NCBI GenBank assembly: GCA_036435485.1
Contig: CM071597.1
Span: 53,427,881 to 53,491,880 of the forward strand
DNA: 64,000 nt
Direction of reading: 5' to 3'
From: Saposhnikovia divaricata
Lineage: Eukaryota; Streptophyta; Magnoliopsida; Apiales; Apiaceae
Part shown: piece after piece, positions 10,479 to 22,612 of the stretch
Numbering within the stretch: position 1 is the first letter of the stretch
Layout: each line of letters starts with the position of its first letter
Notes under the pieces: model-generated
Told to the model about the DNA's origin: nothing
The model's database searches: none
Seen by the model: the letters and a program-made list of their open reading frames with translations, nothing else
Translations under genes and position numbers: made by a program

Positions 10479-12253
10479 GCCCCCCTTTTGACTGATATGG
10501 CTGCAGGAATAAGGCACACATTGTTCACATTCTCCACCACAGTAGCATTAGATATATGCTCTTCTTCTCCTGGATGCTCTTCTCCTGGAATAGTCATGGT
10601 ACCTAATGATTTCTTAGGACCAAACATTAATCCCATGTGATTAGAACAAGACCAATGCAAATGTCTGCTCAGTCCCTTGGTTAGAATATCTGCTGTGTTT
10701 TCTTTCGAACCAATCTGAATAACAGAAACTATCCCAGCTTGAATCTTCTCTCGTATAAAGTGACAATCTAACTCAATATGTTTTGTTCTAGCATGGTACA
10801 CTGGATTAGCTGTTAGATCAACAGCTGCTTTGTTGTCACAGAATAATGGAACAGGTCCATCAATGTGTAAACCTAGGTCTTCTAGCAAACCTTTTAACCA
10901 TATTACTTCACAAGATGCATCAGCAACAGCTCTATATTCTGCTTCTGCAGTGCTTCTTGAAGTCACAGATTGCTTCTTAGCTCTCCAAGAAATAGCCACC
11001 TGACCAAGTAGAAAGCTATAACCACCAACAGATTTCCTATCATTTGGATCTCCTTCCCAATCACTATCACTATAACCTTCTAATTTTAGAGTATTGGAAG
11101 CTGGAAAGAAAAGACCATGATTGACAGTACATTTCAAATACCTCAACACTCTTTGAGCTGCTTCCAAATGTTTTACTCTTGGTGCATGAAGAAATTGACT
11201 CAATAGCTGAACAGCAAATGAAATATCTGGTCTAGATGAAGTCAAATATAATAGCTTTCCTACCCATGTTCTGTAAACAGTTGGATCTAGAATAAGATCA
11301 CCAGATTTCTCACTGTCAAAAAGCTTAATATGAGGATCAATTGGAACTGACAAAGGTTTACAATCCAACATATCTGCTGATTGTAAAAGATTCTTGATGA
11401 ATTTTGGCTGACTGAGAAAAATGCCAGAACTATTCCTGGAAACTTCAAGTCCTAGATAATATTTGATACTCCCCATATCTTTGATTGTAAACTTGATATC
11501 CAACAACTGTTTCAGAGAGCTAATAGTGGGCATATCATTGCCAGAAACTAATATGTCATCAACATATATAACCACAGCTACAAAAATCTGATCCTTCTGA
11601 TAAGTAAACAAAGAATGATCATGAAGAGACTGTTTATATCCATTTGCTAACAAACAAGAAGTGAGTTTAAAAAACCATTGCCTTGAAGCTTGTCTTAAAC
11701 CATAAATGGACTTATTAAGTCTGCAAACCAAAGTAGTATCATCAACCTTAAGCCCTAATGGCAACTTCATATACACTTCTTCATCTAAATCTCCATGCAA
11801 GAAAGCATTATTAACATCTAGCTGCTCAACAAACCAGTTCTTAGCTGCTGCAATGGCTAATAAACTTCGAACTGTTACCATCTTAACAACAGGAGCAAAT
11901 GTATCATGAAAATCAACACCTGCTGCTTGAGTATATCCTTTTGCTACTAATCTAGCCTTGTACTTGTCTATTTGACCATTTGCAAGAGTTTTAATCTTAT
12001 ATACCCACCTACAATCAATAGCCTTCTTACCCTCTGGTAAATGAACTAGAGTCCAAGTATTATTGGCATTAAGAGCTGTTAACTCTTTATCCATAGCTTC
12101 AATCCATAAAGGATTTTTGACAGCTTGATGATAAAAATTAGGTTCAACAAGTGAAGGAGTAAATGCTGAAAAGGCTTGATTGGCAGAATCATAAGAATTG
12201 AATTGAAGTAGGTTTACATTGTGAGAAGATACTTGATAATCTTTCCACCACAT
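10412..12253 (-). pseudogene. copia reverse transcriptase-RNase H part of the broken polyprotein
   Basis: A 613-codon open frame continues the polyprotein after the in-frame TAG at 12280-12278. RT motifs are FAPVVKMVTVRSLLAIA, QLDVNNAFLHGDLDEEVYM, YGLRQASRQWF and YVDDILVSG, with the YVDD catalytic pair intact. RNase H motifs are GYSDSDWEGD, STAEAEYRAVADA, FCDNKAAVDLT and HARTKHIELDCHFIREK. It ends in the LTR. Its enzyme domains look unmutated, but it lacks the N-terminal part because of the upstream stop. Confidence 0.9.
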
Positions 12254-12545
12254 CGGTCTATCTTTAGACCTGTTAGACTATCTTATGGGAGGAACAGGAA
12301 TAATAGAGACATCAGAATTTATGACACTTTCAGGAGTATTATTTGAATGTAAAGAAGGCAATGACTCATTAGAATGTGTGACAAAAGGATCATCAGAAGT
12401 AACCATGAAAGGATCATCAGGAATAACCATTGGATGATTAGAGACAACTGAATCATTATGAGAAATCTTATTATGAGAATTTAACCAGTTTAGAAACAGA
12501 GATGAATTAGCAGGAGTTGTGGTGACAGATTTAGAAATAGATGAA

Positions 12546-15143
12546 TTATGACTGTGATAAGGAAAAAACTGATTCCACAAACTTAACATGTCTACTAACA
12601 AAAATTGCATGATTATCCAATCTTAAAAGTTTATATCCCTTTTGTAAATGTGGATAACCCAAGAAGACACATTGAATTGCTCTAGAATCAAATTTATCAC
12701 TGGGATGAACTGAAGCATAAGAAAGACATCCAAAAGCCCTTAAGCAAGAATAGTCAGGTCTTGAATTATATAACACTTCATGAGGAGTTTTATGATTTAA
12801 AACAGTAGATGGTAAAATGTTAATAATATAAGTAGCTGCAAGAATGCATTCCCCCCAGTACTTGCTAGGTAAACCAGATTGAAATCTCAAAGCTCTAGCT
12901 ACCTCAAGAAGATGCCTATGTTTGCGTTCTACCCTAGCATTCTGCTGAGGAGTATAAGGACAAGATGTTTGATGAAGAATACCATGTGAAGCTAAAAAAC
13001 TTTTGAAATTCTGATTGACAAATTCACTGCCATTATCAGACCTTATAGTTTGAATAGATTTGTGAAAATGTTGTGAAACATAAGCCATGAACTTCTTGAA
13101 AAGAGTAAAAACTTCTTGTTTAGAAGGCATAAGCATAGTCCATGAAGCCCTACTGTGATCATCCACAATAGTTAAGAAATATTTACAACCTGTAGTTGTA
13201 GAAACATTATATGGACCCCAAACATCTAAATGCAATAAGGCAAAAATCTCAGATGCATAAGAATCACTATGTTTAGGAAAAGATAACATAGATTGTTTAG
13301 CACAAGGACATACAGGACAAAGAGTATTGTTATCAGACAAATGCCTTATACAAGAGATATGTTGTAAAACTGAGTTAGGAGCATGTCCTAAACGCAAATG
13401 CCACAGTTTAGCATCAACATGATTTGAAAAAGAAATTACATTTGAAGTTGAAGTTGTAGCATTACAAACAGAAGAAACTACATCAGAATTGAACTGAGCA
13501 GAAGAAACATGATGTAGCTGAGGAAGAAAAGCAGGAAATGAAGTTGATAGAAAATAGTACAAGCCTCCTTGTTCAGTACCAGCTCCCAGAGTTTTCAGCT
13601 GGTTCTTGTCCTGAAACAAACATTTATCAGATGTAAAAAGAATTTGACAATTGGAATCCTGAGATAATTTGCTAACAGAAAGCAAATTACAATTGAATTC
13701 TGGAATGTAAAGTACATTCTTGAGAATTATATCAGAAGATAAATGAACTGTCCCTAAACGATTAACTGAAATGATTTGATTATTTGGCAAAGCCACATGA
13801 AAAGGTTGACTAACAGTGAAAATATCAGTCATAAACTTTTCATCACAACACATGTGATTAGAAGCACCAGTGTCAATTATCCAAAGAGTATGCAATTTCT
13901 GATTAATAAAAGACAACATTGAATATGCCAAACCTGCAATGTGAAGATGGTCTTCAGGTGTATTTGAAGTACCAACACTTGCAGATCCTTTGGTCATCAT
14001 TAGCATTAACTGATTGACTTGTTGTTGAATTTTCTCCATAGCATTAGATTGAGAATCTGAATCTCTATTAGAACTTTCAACACCACCACCAGAGTTTACT
14101 GTTGAAACTTGCATAGCCTGTGATCTAAAACCACCACCAGAATTATTAGTATTGCCAGAATATTGATTAACAAATTTGCCTCTTCCTCTTCCTTTTGGTG
14201 GATATCCAATCAACTTGAAACAATTTTCTTTAGTATGTCCATCCTTATGACAATAGAAACATTTGAGATTAGATTTCCTGAATGCATTACCAGAACTATC
14301 ACTTGAACCAACAGCTTTAGCAACATATTTGGTTGTAGCCAAAAAAGATCCAGATGAGACACTAGCAGTTTGTCTCTGTCTTTCTTCTTGTTTAACCAGA
14401 AAATAAGCTTGAGAAGTACTAGGCAAAGGATTCATCATTAAAATCTGACTCCTAGCATGAGTATAACTCTCATTCAACCCTAGAAGAAACTGCAACAGCT
14501 TTTTCCTTTGATCTCTTTCATCTTGCAATTTATGAGCCTCACAAGTACAGTTACACTTACAATGAATAACAGGCTCCAATGCAGAATATTCATCCCATAA
14601 GTTCTTAAGTTTGTGATAATACAACTCAACTGACATTTCACCTTGCTCTAAAGCATGAATATCCTTTAAGAGCTGATAAACTCTATGTCCATTAATACTA
14701 GAGAATTGATCATTAAGTTCATTCCAGATATCTCTATCCGAACTAACGAAGTCCATGCCATTGCTAATTTCCTCAGAAACAGTATTAAGAATCCAACTTA
14801 TAACCATATCATTTACTCTATCCCATTGAGATCTTAAAGGTGATGATTCTTCAGGCCTAGGAACTGTTCCATCCACAATACCTAACTTATTTTTAGCAGA
14901 TAATGCGATGGTTAAAGAACGTTTCCATGGACCAAAATTCTCAGATCCTGTTAATTTCTTAGCAATCAAGACTAAACCAGGATGATCTATATTTTGCAAG
15001 TACAATAGATGTAGATTAGACTTAAGAGGTGAATTCTCAACAATATTCTCAAGATCATCAATATCCTCATTTTCAGCAACATTTCTCAACATTATTAGAA
15101 GAATTTTCTTGAATCGTAGCATTATTCCTAACAACATGAGCAT
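12546..15143 (-). pseudogene. copia Gag-protease-integrase part of a broken polyprotein
   Basis: An 865-codon frame. Gag has the UBN2-type core (TGSENFGPWKRSL) and a CCHC knuckle (CFYCHKDGHTKENC). Protease is WIIDTGASNHMC. A pre-integrase zinc region follows (WHLRLGHA ... CPVC), then integrase with LLHLDVWGPY, IRSDNGSEF and PQQNARVERKH, so the D,D,E residues are in place. The first ~20 codons of this frame (MLMLLGIML...) look like noise. A better Gag start (MARNTYAHVV) lies at 15159 in another frame and meets this one near 15085, suggesting a frameshift. The 3' end runs out of frame at a six-base T run (12563-12568, minus strand). Sequence similarity resumes in a shifted frame at 12610-12278 and then meets a TAG at 12280-12278. 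Confidence 0.88.
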
Positions 15144-15483
15144 AAGTGTTTCTTGCCATATCGAACAAACAACAATTTCTCAGAAAACAATATTCACAAC
15201 AAGAAGACTCTAAATCTCTCTGAATCAGCAAATCTCGTCGAGAAATTCAGTATTAAGAACAGAAATACCTCAAGAAACTCAGAATTGATATAAGAATCAA
15301 GTAGAATCAACGATCTTCAAAGGAAAAACACATAAAAATCCTCTGAAATCTCTAAAAAAAAACGTCAAGAAAGGACATATAAAACTACTCGTAAACAAGA
15401 GAAACTCACAAATTTACCATGAATTCATCGTGAATTCACTTTAGATCGAAATCGCGGAAGCAAAAAGTAGAAAACCAGATCTT

Positions 15484-15495
15484 GCTCTGATACCA
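15484..15495 (-). promoter_or_regulatory. primer-binding site (initiator tRNA-Met)
   Basis: The minus-strand sequence TGGTATCAGAGC immediately follows the LTR and matches the standard plant initiator tRNA-Met site exactly. Confidence 0.9.
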
Positions 15496-15716
15496 TAAGA
15501 ACCAATCATATTGTAGATGATATAACAGAATAACAGAAAAACAGATCTCATTGATTGAAAATGAAATGTTAAAAGTTGTAAATGATTGGTTACATCATTA
15601 GTCTATATATAGAGAGCTATAGTCAACACATTGACTTATTTAACTAACACTAAGGGAGTGTTTGGCTATAAGCTATTCTATTTTTATGTTTAACTTCATA
15701 TCCAATGATATCTTTA
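15496..15716 (-). repeat. 5' LTR of the copia element
   Basis: 221 bp, identical to the other LTR. On the minus strand it begins TAAAGATATC and ends GGTTCTTA, directly followed by the primer site. Confidence 0.92.
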
Positions 15717-15721
15717 CATAT

Positions 15722-16340
15722 TCCATTGTGCTGAGATGTGAGCATTTGTGATCCACTTGTTACGTTTAAGCCTCGTAATTTGGAGTAAGTTCATTAGTCG
15801 ACATAGTAGTCCATGCATTAGTCACAAATCAAATAGAATGAGCTAAACGAGATAGGGTGTTTGGCATTGCTTAAAATAAGTTACTTTTGACTTAATGGAG
15901 GTGTTTTTAACTTAAAGGAGAAAGTAAAGTTGTTTACTTTAAGTTGAATGAATGTGTTTGGGTAATTTTACTTAAAGTTAAAAGTGTACTGTAAAGGTGG
16001 TGGACAATATTAAGAGTGTTGTCTATATTATTATTACTAGGGAAGAGGTGATCTTCTGCATTTGTATTATTAATTACTAAGATAGAGGAGTTATCTATCT
16101 TTGAACTAAGGAAGCAGGTTTTTATTGTTGTACATTACCATGTCTAATAAACCTCGTTTATGTTGTTCAGTTACTCTCCTGACCTCTCCTGGCCTCGTTT
16201 ACTGTACTCATTCGTTCACATAACTCACATATTCTAATTAATTAGTCTATTTAGCATCTTTCTATCCTTGATGCTTCTGGATAGTGCGCGATGTTAAATT
16301 TCTTGAGATAATATCTGTTGATTTACCACTTATACAATGT
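15722..16340. other. non-coding flank with a miniature-element-like patch
   Basis: Near 15855-15990 the phrase GGTGTTTGGCA/GTGTTTGGGTAA occurs twice in direct orientation with ACTTTAAGTT motifs around it, as in some plant MITEs. I could not define ends or target duplications. No gene is seen. Confidence 0.3.
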
Positions 16341-16344
16341 GCAG

Positions 16345-17254
16345 TTTGCAAACATCCTTGGTGGCTTCCAGTGGCTGACATGTCGTTAGGAAGGTGGTTT
16401 TCAGAAATTCTTGTGCTCTAAAAATATTCATTTCTAAAACTGATCTCATGATGACTCATCTAGTGAAATCTTTGCAGGATTTATCAACTGGGTGGCTTCA
16501 ATGTGATCCTGGCCCGCTGTTTAAGCCAGAATATTATTCTTTACCTAGATGGGTAAATTGTACATTTCAAAAATTACGTTTCTTATCTATTTAAACAAAA
16601 ACTAATGTGAACTACTGCGGTCTTGCAGTTTCTTTGGATATAGTATTTTGGATATGTTAATTTCCAGGATTTTGGATATAGTATTCCAGGACATGGCGCG
16701 CGGTTTCACTGATAGAATGGACTGCCAGGTAGTTTGCTGTTACAGTAATGCTTGTGTACATCCACTTTAAAATACTCTTGATATTTCATAGAACTCAATT
16801 TACTTGCCATATAATTGGATTGTCGCAAGGTTGCAGACATGCCAATATATTGTTTTTTTGCAAGTATAACATAAACACATGTAACGTCCTTTAACGCATA
16901 TCATCAGGGTCCTTGAGATCCTGGTGCTGGAGAGTTTAACTTTTGATTCTCTTCCCTACAAATGCATCTCTTGAATTGCAGACGATGTCTAATTCTTAAT
17001 TCTTATGTTTATAGATGCTGTACAGGTTCTGATAGATATACATTTCACAATAGTAAGATTGGTTTTGCTTATGTTTGCAGATGGTCATGGCTATCTTTGC
17101 GTACAATAGTAAAATTGTACCAGGTGGGTTATTCAGCATCTTAGTAACAACCTTTCTGGTACAGATATTAAGGAGCCTTACGTTTGACGAACAGAAAGAC
17201 TTGCTAAAGAAACTGGAGCTGGCTTTGTCTGAGAGGCAATTTGGGACAATTTGA
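16345..17254 (+). other. exon-like blocks of an unrecognised host gene (3' part)
   Basis: Several short blocks have good AG...GT borders: 16345-16392, 16484-16554, 16668-16729, 17083-17125, and a last block from ~17164 ending at a TGA at 17252-17254. Plausible readings include KHPWWLPVADMSLG, DLSTGWLQCDPGPLFKPEYY and, over the last two blocks in continuous phase, WLSLRTIVKLYQ joined to ILRSLTFDEQKDLLKKLELA. I do not recognise the protein. The phases of the earlier blocks do not all agree, so some may be pseudo-exons. The two retrotransposons at 4.8-9.3 and 10.3-15.7 kb may sit in upstream introns or the promoter. RNA evidence would decide. Confidence 0.3.
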
Positions 17255-20200
17255 AGCAGCACAACACCTTTTTTTTTTTTTTTTTGCAACTTTTTCCTCT
17301 CAAATTGGAACTAGGAAATTATAGGAGACATACAATGAGTGTACTAGGAAATTATAGGAGACATACAGTGAGTGTAGGGTATATTTTCTCTTTACAAACG
17401 AATCAGAGTAGTATTCTTTGAAATTAAGCACTTGTTAGGTAATTGATAATCCCCCTTTATCCATTCTACTTAACAGTAAGAAAGTACACCACTGTTGTCA
17501 CGCCAACAACAGTACGTAATAACACCTGGATGATGCATCTATTCCTGAGAGCCAACATGTAAGTTGTGAATCCTAAACACACAAATATTGAGGTAGCTAA
17601 TTCAGCAGAAATTAACCAAAATTCAATATGTGTAGTACGACCACTCGCCATATGACTACCAGGAGAAGCAAAGTGGCCAGAACGAGTGACAAAGGAGTGA
17701 ATTGGTTTGCTGCATTGAGTTAGCTGTCAGTACCATCATGCTAAACAGTCCTCACCCGGTCATCCCACTAGTAATCTGCATGTCCTCAGAAGCACTGGAA
17801 GAAGTTGAAGCCCGGAGACTGGTAAAAATTAAACAACCCAAGCAAAGAGTCGACCTCTCTAGTAAACAGCCACCTAGAAGAATTTACTTTAACTTTCTTA
17901 GGTTGCTAAGCCATATTGTTTCTTTTTGTCCTGAGTCACTTCTTTGTATGTCCTAGTTGCTAGGAGCTGATCTCTCACCATCACGAACAGGGATTACTAT
18001 AAAAAAATGACTAGGGCTAAACCCCTCTGCCTCTACAGGTATACAAACTTCAACACAATTTAGATGTAGACAGGTTCTCGTTAACTTAAAACGTCGTTGT
18101 GCCATCCGAACAACTCAAGCTCTATCAGTTCTACATGCTGGATCACTATAAATAGGTTACGTAGGCAACTTGAGGTAGATACACTGATGCATCTCCACAC
18201 ACAAAAATCATTAAACCCTCCAGTTCAACCCTAAAAATCCATCACCAAATCGTCACCCATTTCCATCGAAAAATTGCAATGTACACTCATTTTTCCTCTT
18301 TACACTTAGCATCTCCTGTACGAACTTCCGAAATAGTTGTTACCAAAAATTCTTGAACAGCATTTACATCGAAGAGCACATTTCTAATTTAAGCTTCAAT
18401 TTTATTTCTATATAGATGCCAAGGGTCATAGGGACTTCTCCATGAAATTCAGCAACCAAACCTTTACATAACTTTTCTCTTCTTCATTTTGGCAGGTCAT
18501 AAATTAGTTTCTGTCTTTCTCTTCTTTTGTAATCTGTAGATTAGATCATAAAAGTTGAGTTAATTTGAGACTTTAATTATGGAATCATAATAATCACCCA
18601 ATCAATAGTGCACATAATTTCTTATACCTGATCAAAGGCATTGGTATCACGTAAAAGGGATTGGATTCTTTCGAGTGTAGTGGACATGCACTGTCATGAC
18701 TGTATTTTTGTTATTTTATGATTACATTTATCTCTTCTAGTTCGTCGGGCAGATGATTGATGATTTTAAGACAGCTTTGTCCTATTGGTTATGTTTTCTT
18801 GTGCTTCAAACGGCTGTTCGCCTGTCCCCATGTTTACCTTTTGTATTCTTGCTTTGCTTATATACATAACCGACAAGTCTAAAGAGAGCACATTTCTATA
18901 CGGGAAAGTTTTAAACACTTGCAGCCAAAGTGTGCTCCGAATAAAGCCTTCTTATCTTTTTCCTCATTTTATTAATCCACTAAGTGGTGTAATCTTTTGA
19001 CTTGCAACTTGATTATGAACGATGATATTATTAGTTTGCAAATGTTAATGGGATATATTGTAAGTTTGCCCACATCCTAGTCTTTGCTAAAGATGATAAT
19101 TTCGTGTTTCGGATCGGATCGTGTTTGAATATTAAAGTGAAATTGATGTGAAAAACATCTGAAGATAATATGAAAAGCATTTCGAGTCGGAACAAAATAT
19201 AAAAATTGCTATTAACATGGTACTTACTTTAGCAAAACAAAATAGAAAAATGGGTGCTTACTCGTCGGGTTTGAAGAATTATTATATGAAAATGATACAT
19301 TTTCGTAGTGTACAATCACTAATACAAAACTGAAGTGTCAGGTTGGTATCAGGTCGTGCTTATAATAATTAAAACATTTAGGTGCCAGAGTTTGACTCCT
19401 GTTATAAACACAGGCGTCTTCTCTTCTAATTTTTTTTTTTTTTAATATATAATAACCCGTCCTTTTTATCGTAATTACAAAGCTCAACTTTCATCATTTT
19501 GATAGTTATTAAAACATAATAAATATTAGGCCCCGAAGATGGATGTTACTACTTTACAGATATTACACGAACCAAATTTGGAGTAATGCCTGTTCAAGCC
19601 ATATGTCCAGGGTACTTGAATCTGAGATCATTTGAGAGGTGTTCAAAAATAAAATTGTGTTGGCTTGAATTCTGTTAGTATAAAATAGCATAATATCGTA
19701 TTGATATGGAGTTAAAAGTTAGCAGGTGGTGCGTGGGCAAACAAGCTTAGCTGTACAAAGGATGCTGTGTGGCATATGATGCTTTGTTACAACGATTGGG
19801 GAATTTTATCTTTGATTTTATAAATTATTGAACATACATATCACATAGAATAAAAGCATTTAAAATGTGGAGCTGATGATGACAAGTGAACTTGGAGCAA
19901 TTCCAATAGCCTCTAGTGTACCTAGAACAATTATTCTTTATAAATATTATAAAATATTTAATTTTAATGATTTAGGATATTATAAAGCATGATAATTTTA
20001 ATAACATTCCTTATATAAACTTCTTATCATTATTATATTATATTGGAATTTCATCTACTTTTATGTCATTAAAGAAAAGTGAGAAATAGAGAAAAGTAAA
20101 TATTTTATTCATTAAAATGATATAAGTGAATAAGTGATGGCTCAAGCTCCCTTAAAGATGTTGCGGAAGCTCTTAATTTTTAAAGGTGCAACTAAGAGAC

Positions 20201-20434
20201 TGTTGGAACAAGATTTTTTTACTCATTTCTTATATTTCAATTTAGGAGATCATATAAGTAGTGTATTGGACTTGTTGTAATAATAAGTAGCATACTCTGT
20301 ATCAAGATTAGACAGCCTACCAGATAAATGATTTACTCTCTGCACTTCTTAATATCTACTTCATCTTGTCAATAATGTTTATGCAAACCCATAAGAACTA
20401 CTGTCCGTTAGCTTGATTAGATAAGACTACGGAG
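17255..20434. other. intergenic region upstream of the GT61 gene
   Basis: Contains a 31-bp direct repeat around 17307-17370 (GGAAATTATAGGAGACATAC twice) and a TATA-bearing stretch at 18146 (listed separately). Near 19890-20175 there is a MITE-like AT-rich block whose edges (GGAGCAATTCCAATAGCC and its rough complement near 20150) are only loosely inverted. I see no convincing gene. A 61-codon minus frame at 17466-17651 is discussed under rejected items. Confidence 0.4.
18147..18154 (+). promoter_or_regulatory. TATA box of a promoter-like repeat
   Basis: TATAAATA followed by GTAGGCAA, matching the context at 3126 at 21 of 23 positions. A CA-rich leader and a 25-codon frame from the ATG near 18280 follow, but no recognisable gene. 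Confidence 0.35.
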
Positions 20435-21980
20435 ATGGAGAAGGAACCTAAAAGGCTTCTTTTTAGTGCAACTCCATTAGTGTTCTTGCTTCTAATTACT
20501 CTGCTTTACACACAATTATTTGCTTCAACTTCTCTTCCATTCAACAAATGTAATGCTTCATTTTGATTACTTCTATAAAGTTCTTTGATAGTTTGCTTAC
20601 ATTCTTGTAAAATGCAGGGATGCAACAATTAGCAAATTGGAAAATCGGTGACAACACGTTCAGTGAAGCGATAAAATATCAGAAATCGTTTAAGCCTAGT
20701 TTAAGAAAACTACTAAAAGGTTTGTTAGTTTAGTTCCTTTCTATGCTATGAGTTAATAGATAAATTTATTAACTAAAGAAATTTTGTGCTTGAAATTAAC
20801 AGGAGAAGATCAGAGCAAGCTTGAAGCTAATGGATTTGCATGTGATTTTGATTTCTACTCTATGGTTTGTGTTGCAAGTGAACCATTATTAAGGATTGAT
20901 ACTACAAGAATGGCAGTTCAGATGCTACTAAACCAGACCTGCCCACAAGATAAAACGGCGAGGATTAGACCATATGCAAGGCAAGATTCTAATGAAATTC
21001 TGAAAGATACGACACCAGTTCAGATGATGCAACAAAACATAACCAGTTTACCAGCTTGTCAGTACATTCATACTGTCCCTGCAGTTATGTTCTCCTCCAG
21101 TGGCTTCAGGGGAAACTTATTCCATGAATTCAACGAGGTTATCATCCCTTTATACATCACATCTCGGCACTTTCAGTCCAATGTACAGTTTATACTTTCC
21201 GACTACAACCCTTCATTTGTACGTAGATATGCACAAATCTTCTCACATTTATCAAGATTTCAAGTTATGAACCCGGCCACAAATGGAAGTGTTCATTGCT
21301 TCCCTGCCGGAGCTGTGGTTGGACTCAAGTTCCATAATTTCCTATCTATAAATATTTCCAGCGACATAAATCCAGGAGGCTACTCCATGTTAAACTTCAA
21401 GCAGTTTCTTAGAGAATCTTACAATCTCAAGGAATTTCATGTGGATACAAAAAAGCCCAAGTTACTTCTTATTTCTCGAGTAAAATCAAGAACATTTTTG
21501 AACGAAAAAGAAATAGTGCACACAATAAAAGACTTAGGCTTTGACATAGTCATTGCAAGGCCTAATCAGATGTCCAATTTAACCAAATTTTCGGAACTAG
21601 TGAGCTCATGCAGTGTTATGGTCGGAGCTCACGGCGCTGGTTTAACGCATGAATTGTTTTTGCCTGTTGGCGCAGCAGTGGTGCAAGTGGTGCCGCTAGG
21701 GCTTGAATGGGCATCAGCCACGTATTTTGGTGAACCAGCACGAGTCATGGGAGTTCATTACTTAGAGTACAGAATTCAACCGGAGGAGAGCTCGCTTATT
21801 GATACACACAGTCGTGATGATCCGGTGATTGTAGATCCACAGTCTATATTTGCTAAAAGTTTTGAAGCTGGAAGGGCTGTGTATATAACTGGCCAAAATT
21901 TGAAGATTAATATTTCCAGGTTCAGGAATACTCTTGTTGAAGCCCGTCAACTTCTTGGACATGATACTTTAGCTCCTTGA
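20435..21980 (+). CDS. glycosyltransferase family 61 protein (DUF563), Golgi type II membrane enzyme
   Basis: Three exons, 20435-20549, 20618-20719 and 20803-21980, join in frame with GT/AG borders to give 464 aa. The N-terminus (MEKEPKRLL then ATPLVFLLLITLLYTQL) is a short cytosolic tail plus one membrane anchor, as expected for a Golgi enzyme. The catalytic part has GT61 hallmarks: GNLFHEFNEVIIPLYIT, FLSDYNP-like ILSDYNPSF, HCFPAGAVVGLKFH, KPKLLLISRVKSRTFLNE, SSCSVMVGAHGAGLTHELFLP and VVQVVPLG. Plant family members add xylose or arabinose to cell-wall xylans, or beta-1,2-xylose to N-glycans. This sequence looks more like the xylan/arabinosyl (XAT/XYXT) group than the N-glycan enzyme, but donor and acceptor cannot be read from sequence. 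Length and motifs look intact. AATAAA at 22031 may be the poly(A) signal. Confidence 0.92.
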
Positions 21981-22612
21981 GATTAAGACATTGATTATGT
22001 GAATGATTCAACATTATTTGTACTACATTTCAATAAACCCTCGAGAAACAGACGTGGTTCGTTCAGTTTCTCAATCAGGTTAGCCATGTAGAGTGTATAT
22101 AATTGATCAAGTTTTTGTGTCTCGATTAGATTCTGATGTACATTTACATCAGGTCTTGTAAAGGACCAAGGAGCAGTTTTTTCTCATTTCTTCTTAACCT
22201 TAGAACTGGTCCCAACTGATGGGAAAAATAATGAAAAGAAAGTCATATAATGCCAACTCAAAAGGAATCTTAGAGGCCTGTACTAATTTGTCGGCTTCAT
22301 GCATAACTGATTGTGCTTGCAGATGACCCACGAACATGTTTAGATACGAGATATACTTGTATTTAACTTTGTTTGAATACTATATAAGAAAGAAATCCAC
22401 GGCCACAAAGAAAGGCACTGCAGCCTCGTCCTTTTTGTTTTAACAAAAAATGTAAAGTTGAAATGTGATTGAACTGATTATAAGTAAATCAGATTGCTTC
22501 TACGAACTAACTTCAAGTTTCGCAAACAGTTTTTCTCTGAACCAGATATGTAAAGAGCTCAGGTAATGCCAGCTACAAAAGGGCAGCTGAAGGCCACAAG
22601 AACATTTTCGGC
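21981..22612. other. convergent 3' flanks of the GT61 and CNOT9 genes
   Basis: The two genes point at each other with 632 bp between stop codons. An AATAAA at 22031-22036 (+) fits the GT61 transcript end. No other ORF is supported. Overlap of the two 3' UTRs is possible. Confidence 0.6.

Larger units (their letters stand above)
10258..15716 (-). mobile_element. Ty1/copia LTR retrotransposon, very young, 5.46 kb
   Basis: Both LTRs are 221 bp and I find no difference between them. The element is flanked by CATAT at 10253-10257 and 15717-15721. Read on the minus strand it has LTR, primer-binding site (TGGTATCAGAGC, directly abutting the LTR), gag-pol in the copia order PR-INT-RT-RH, polypurine tract (AAAAGGGGGGC) and LTR. 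Its termini are TAAAGA...TTCTTA instead of TG...CA, fixed by the TSDs on both sides. The short LTRs and gene layout suggest an Ale-like lineage (tentative). The coding region is disrupted despite identical LTRs. Confidence 0.93.

Noticed and set aside
17466..17651. A 61-codon minus-strand frame with an ATG and two hydrophobic stretches
   Set aside because: No family match, no promoter or splice context, and the length is within chance for this region.
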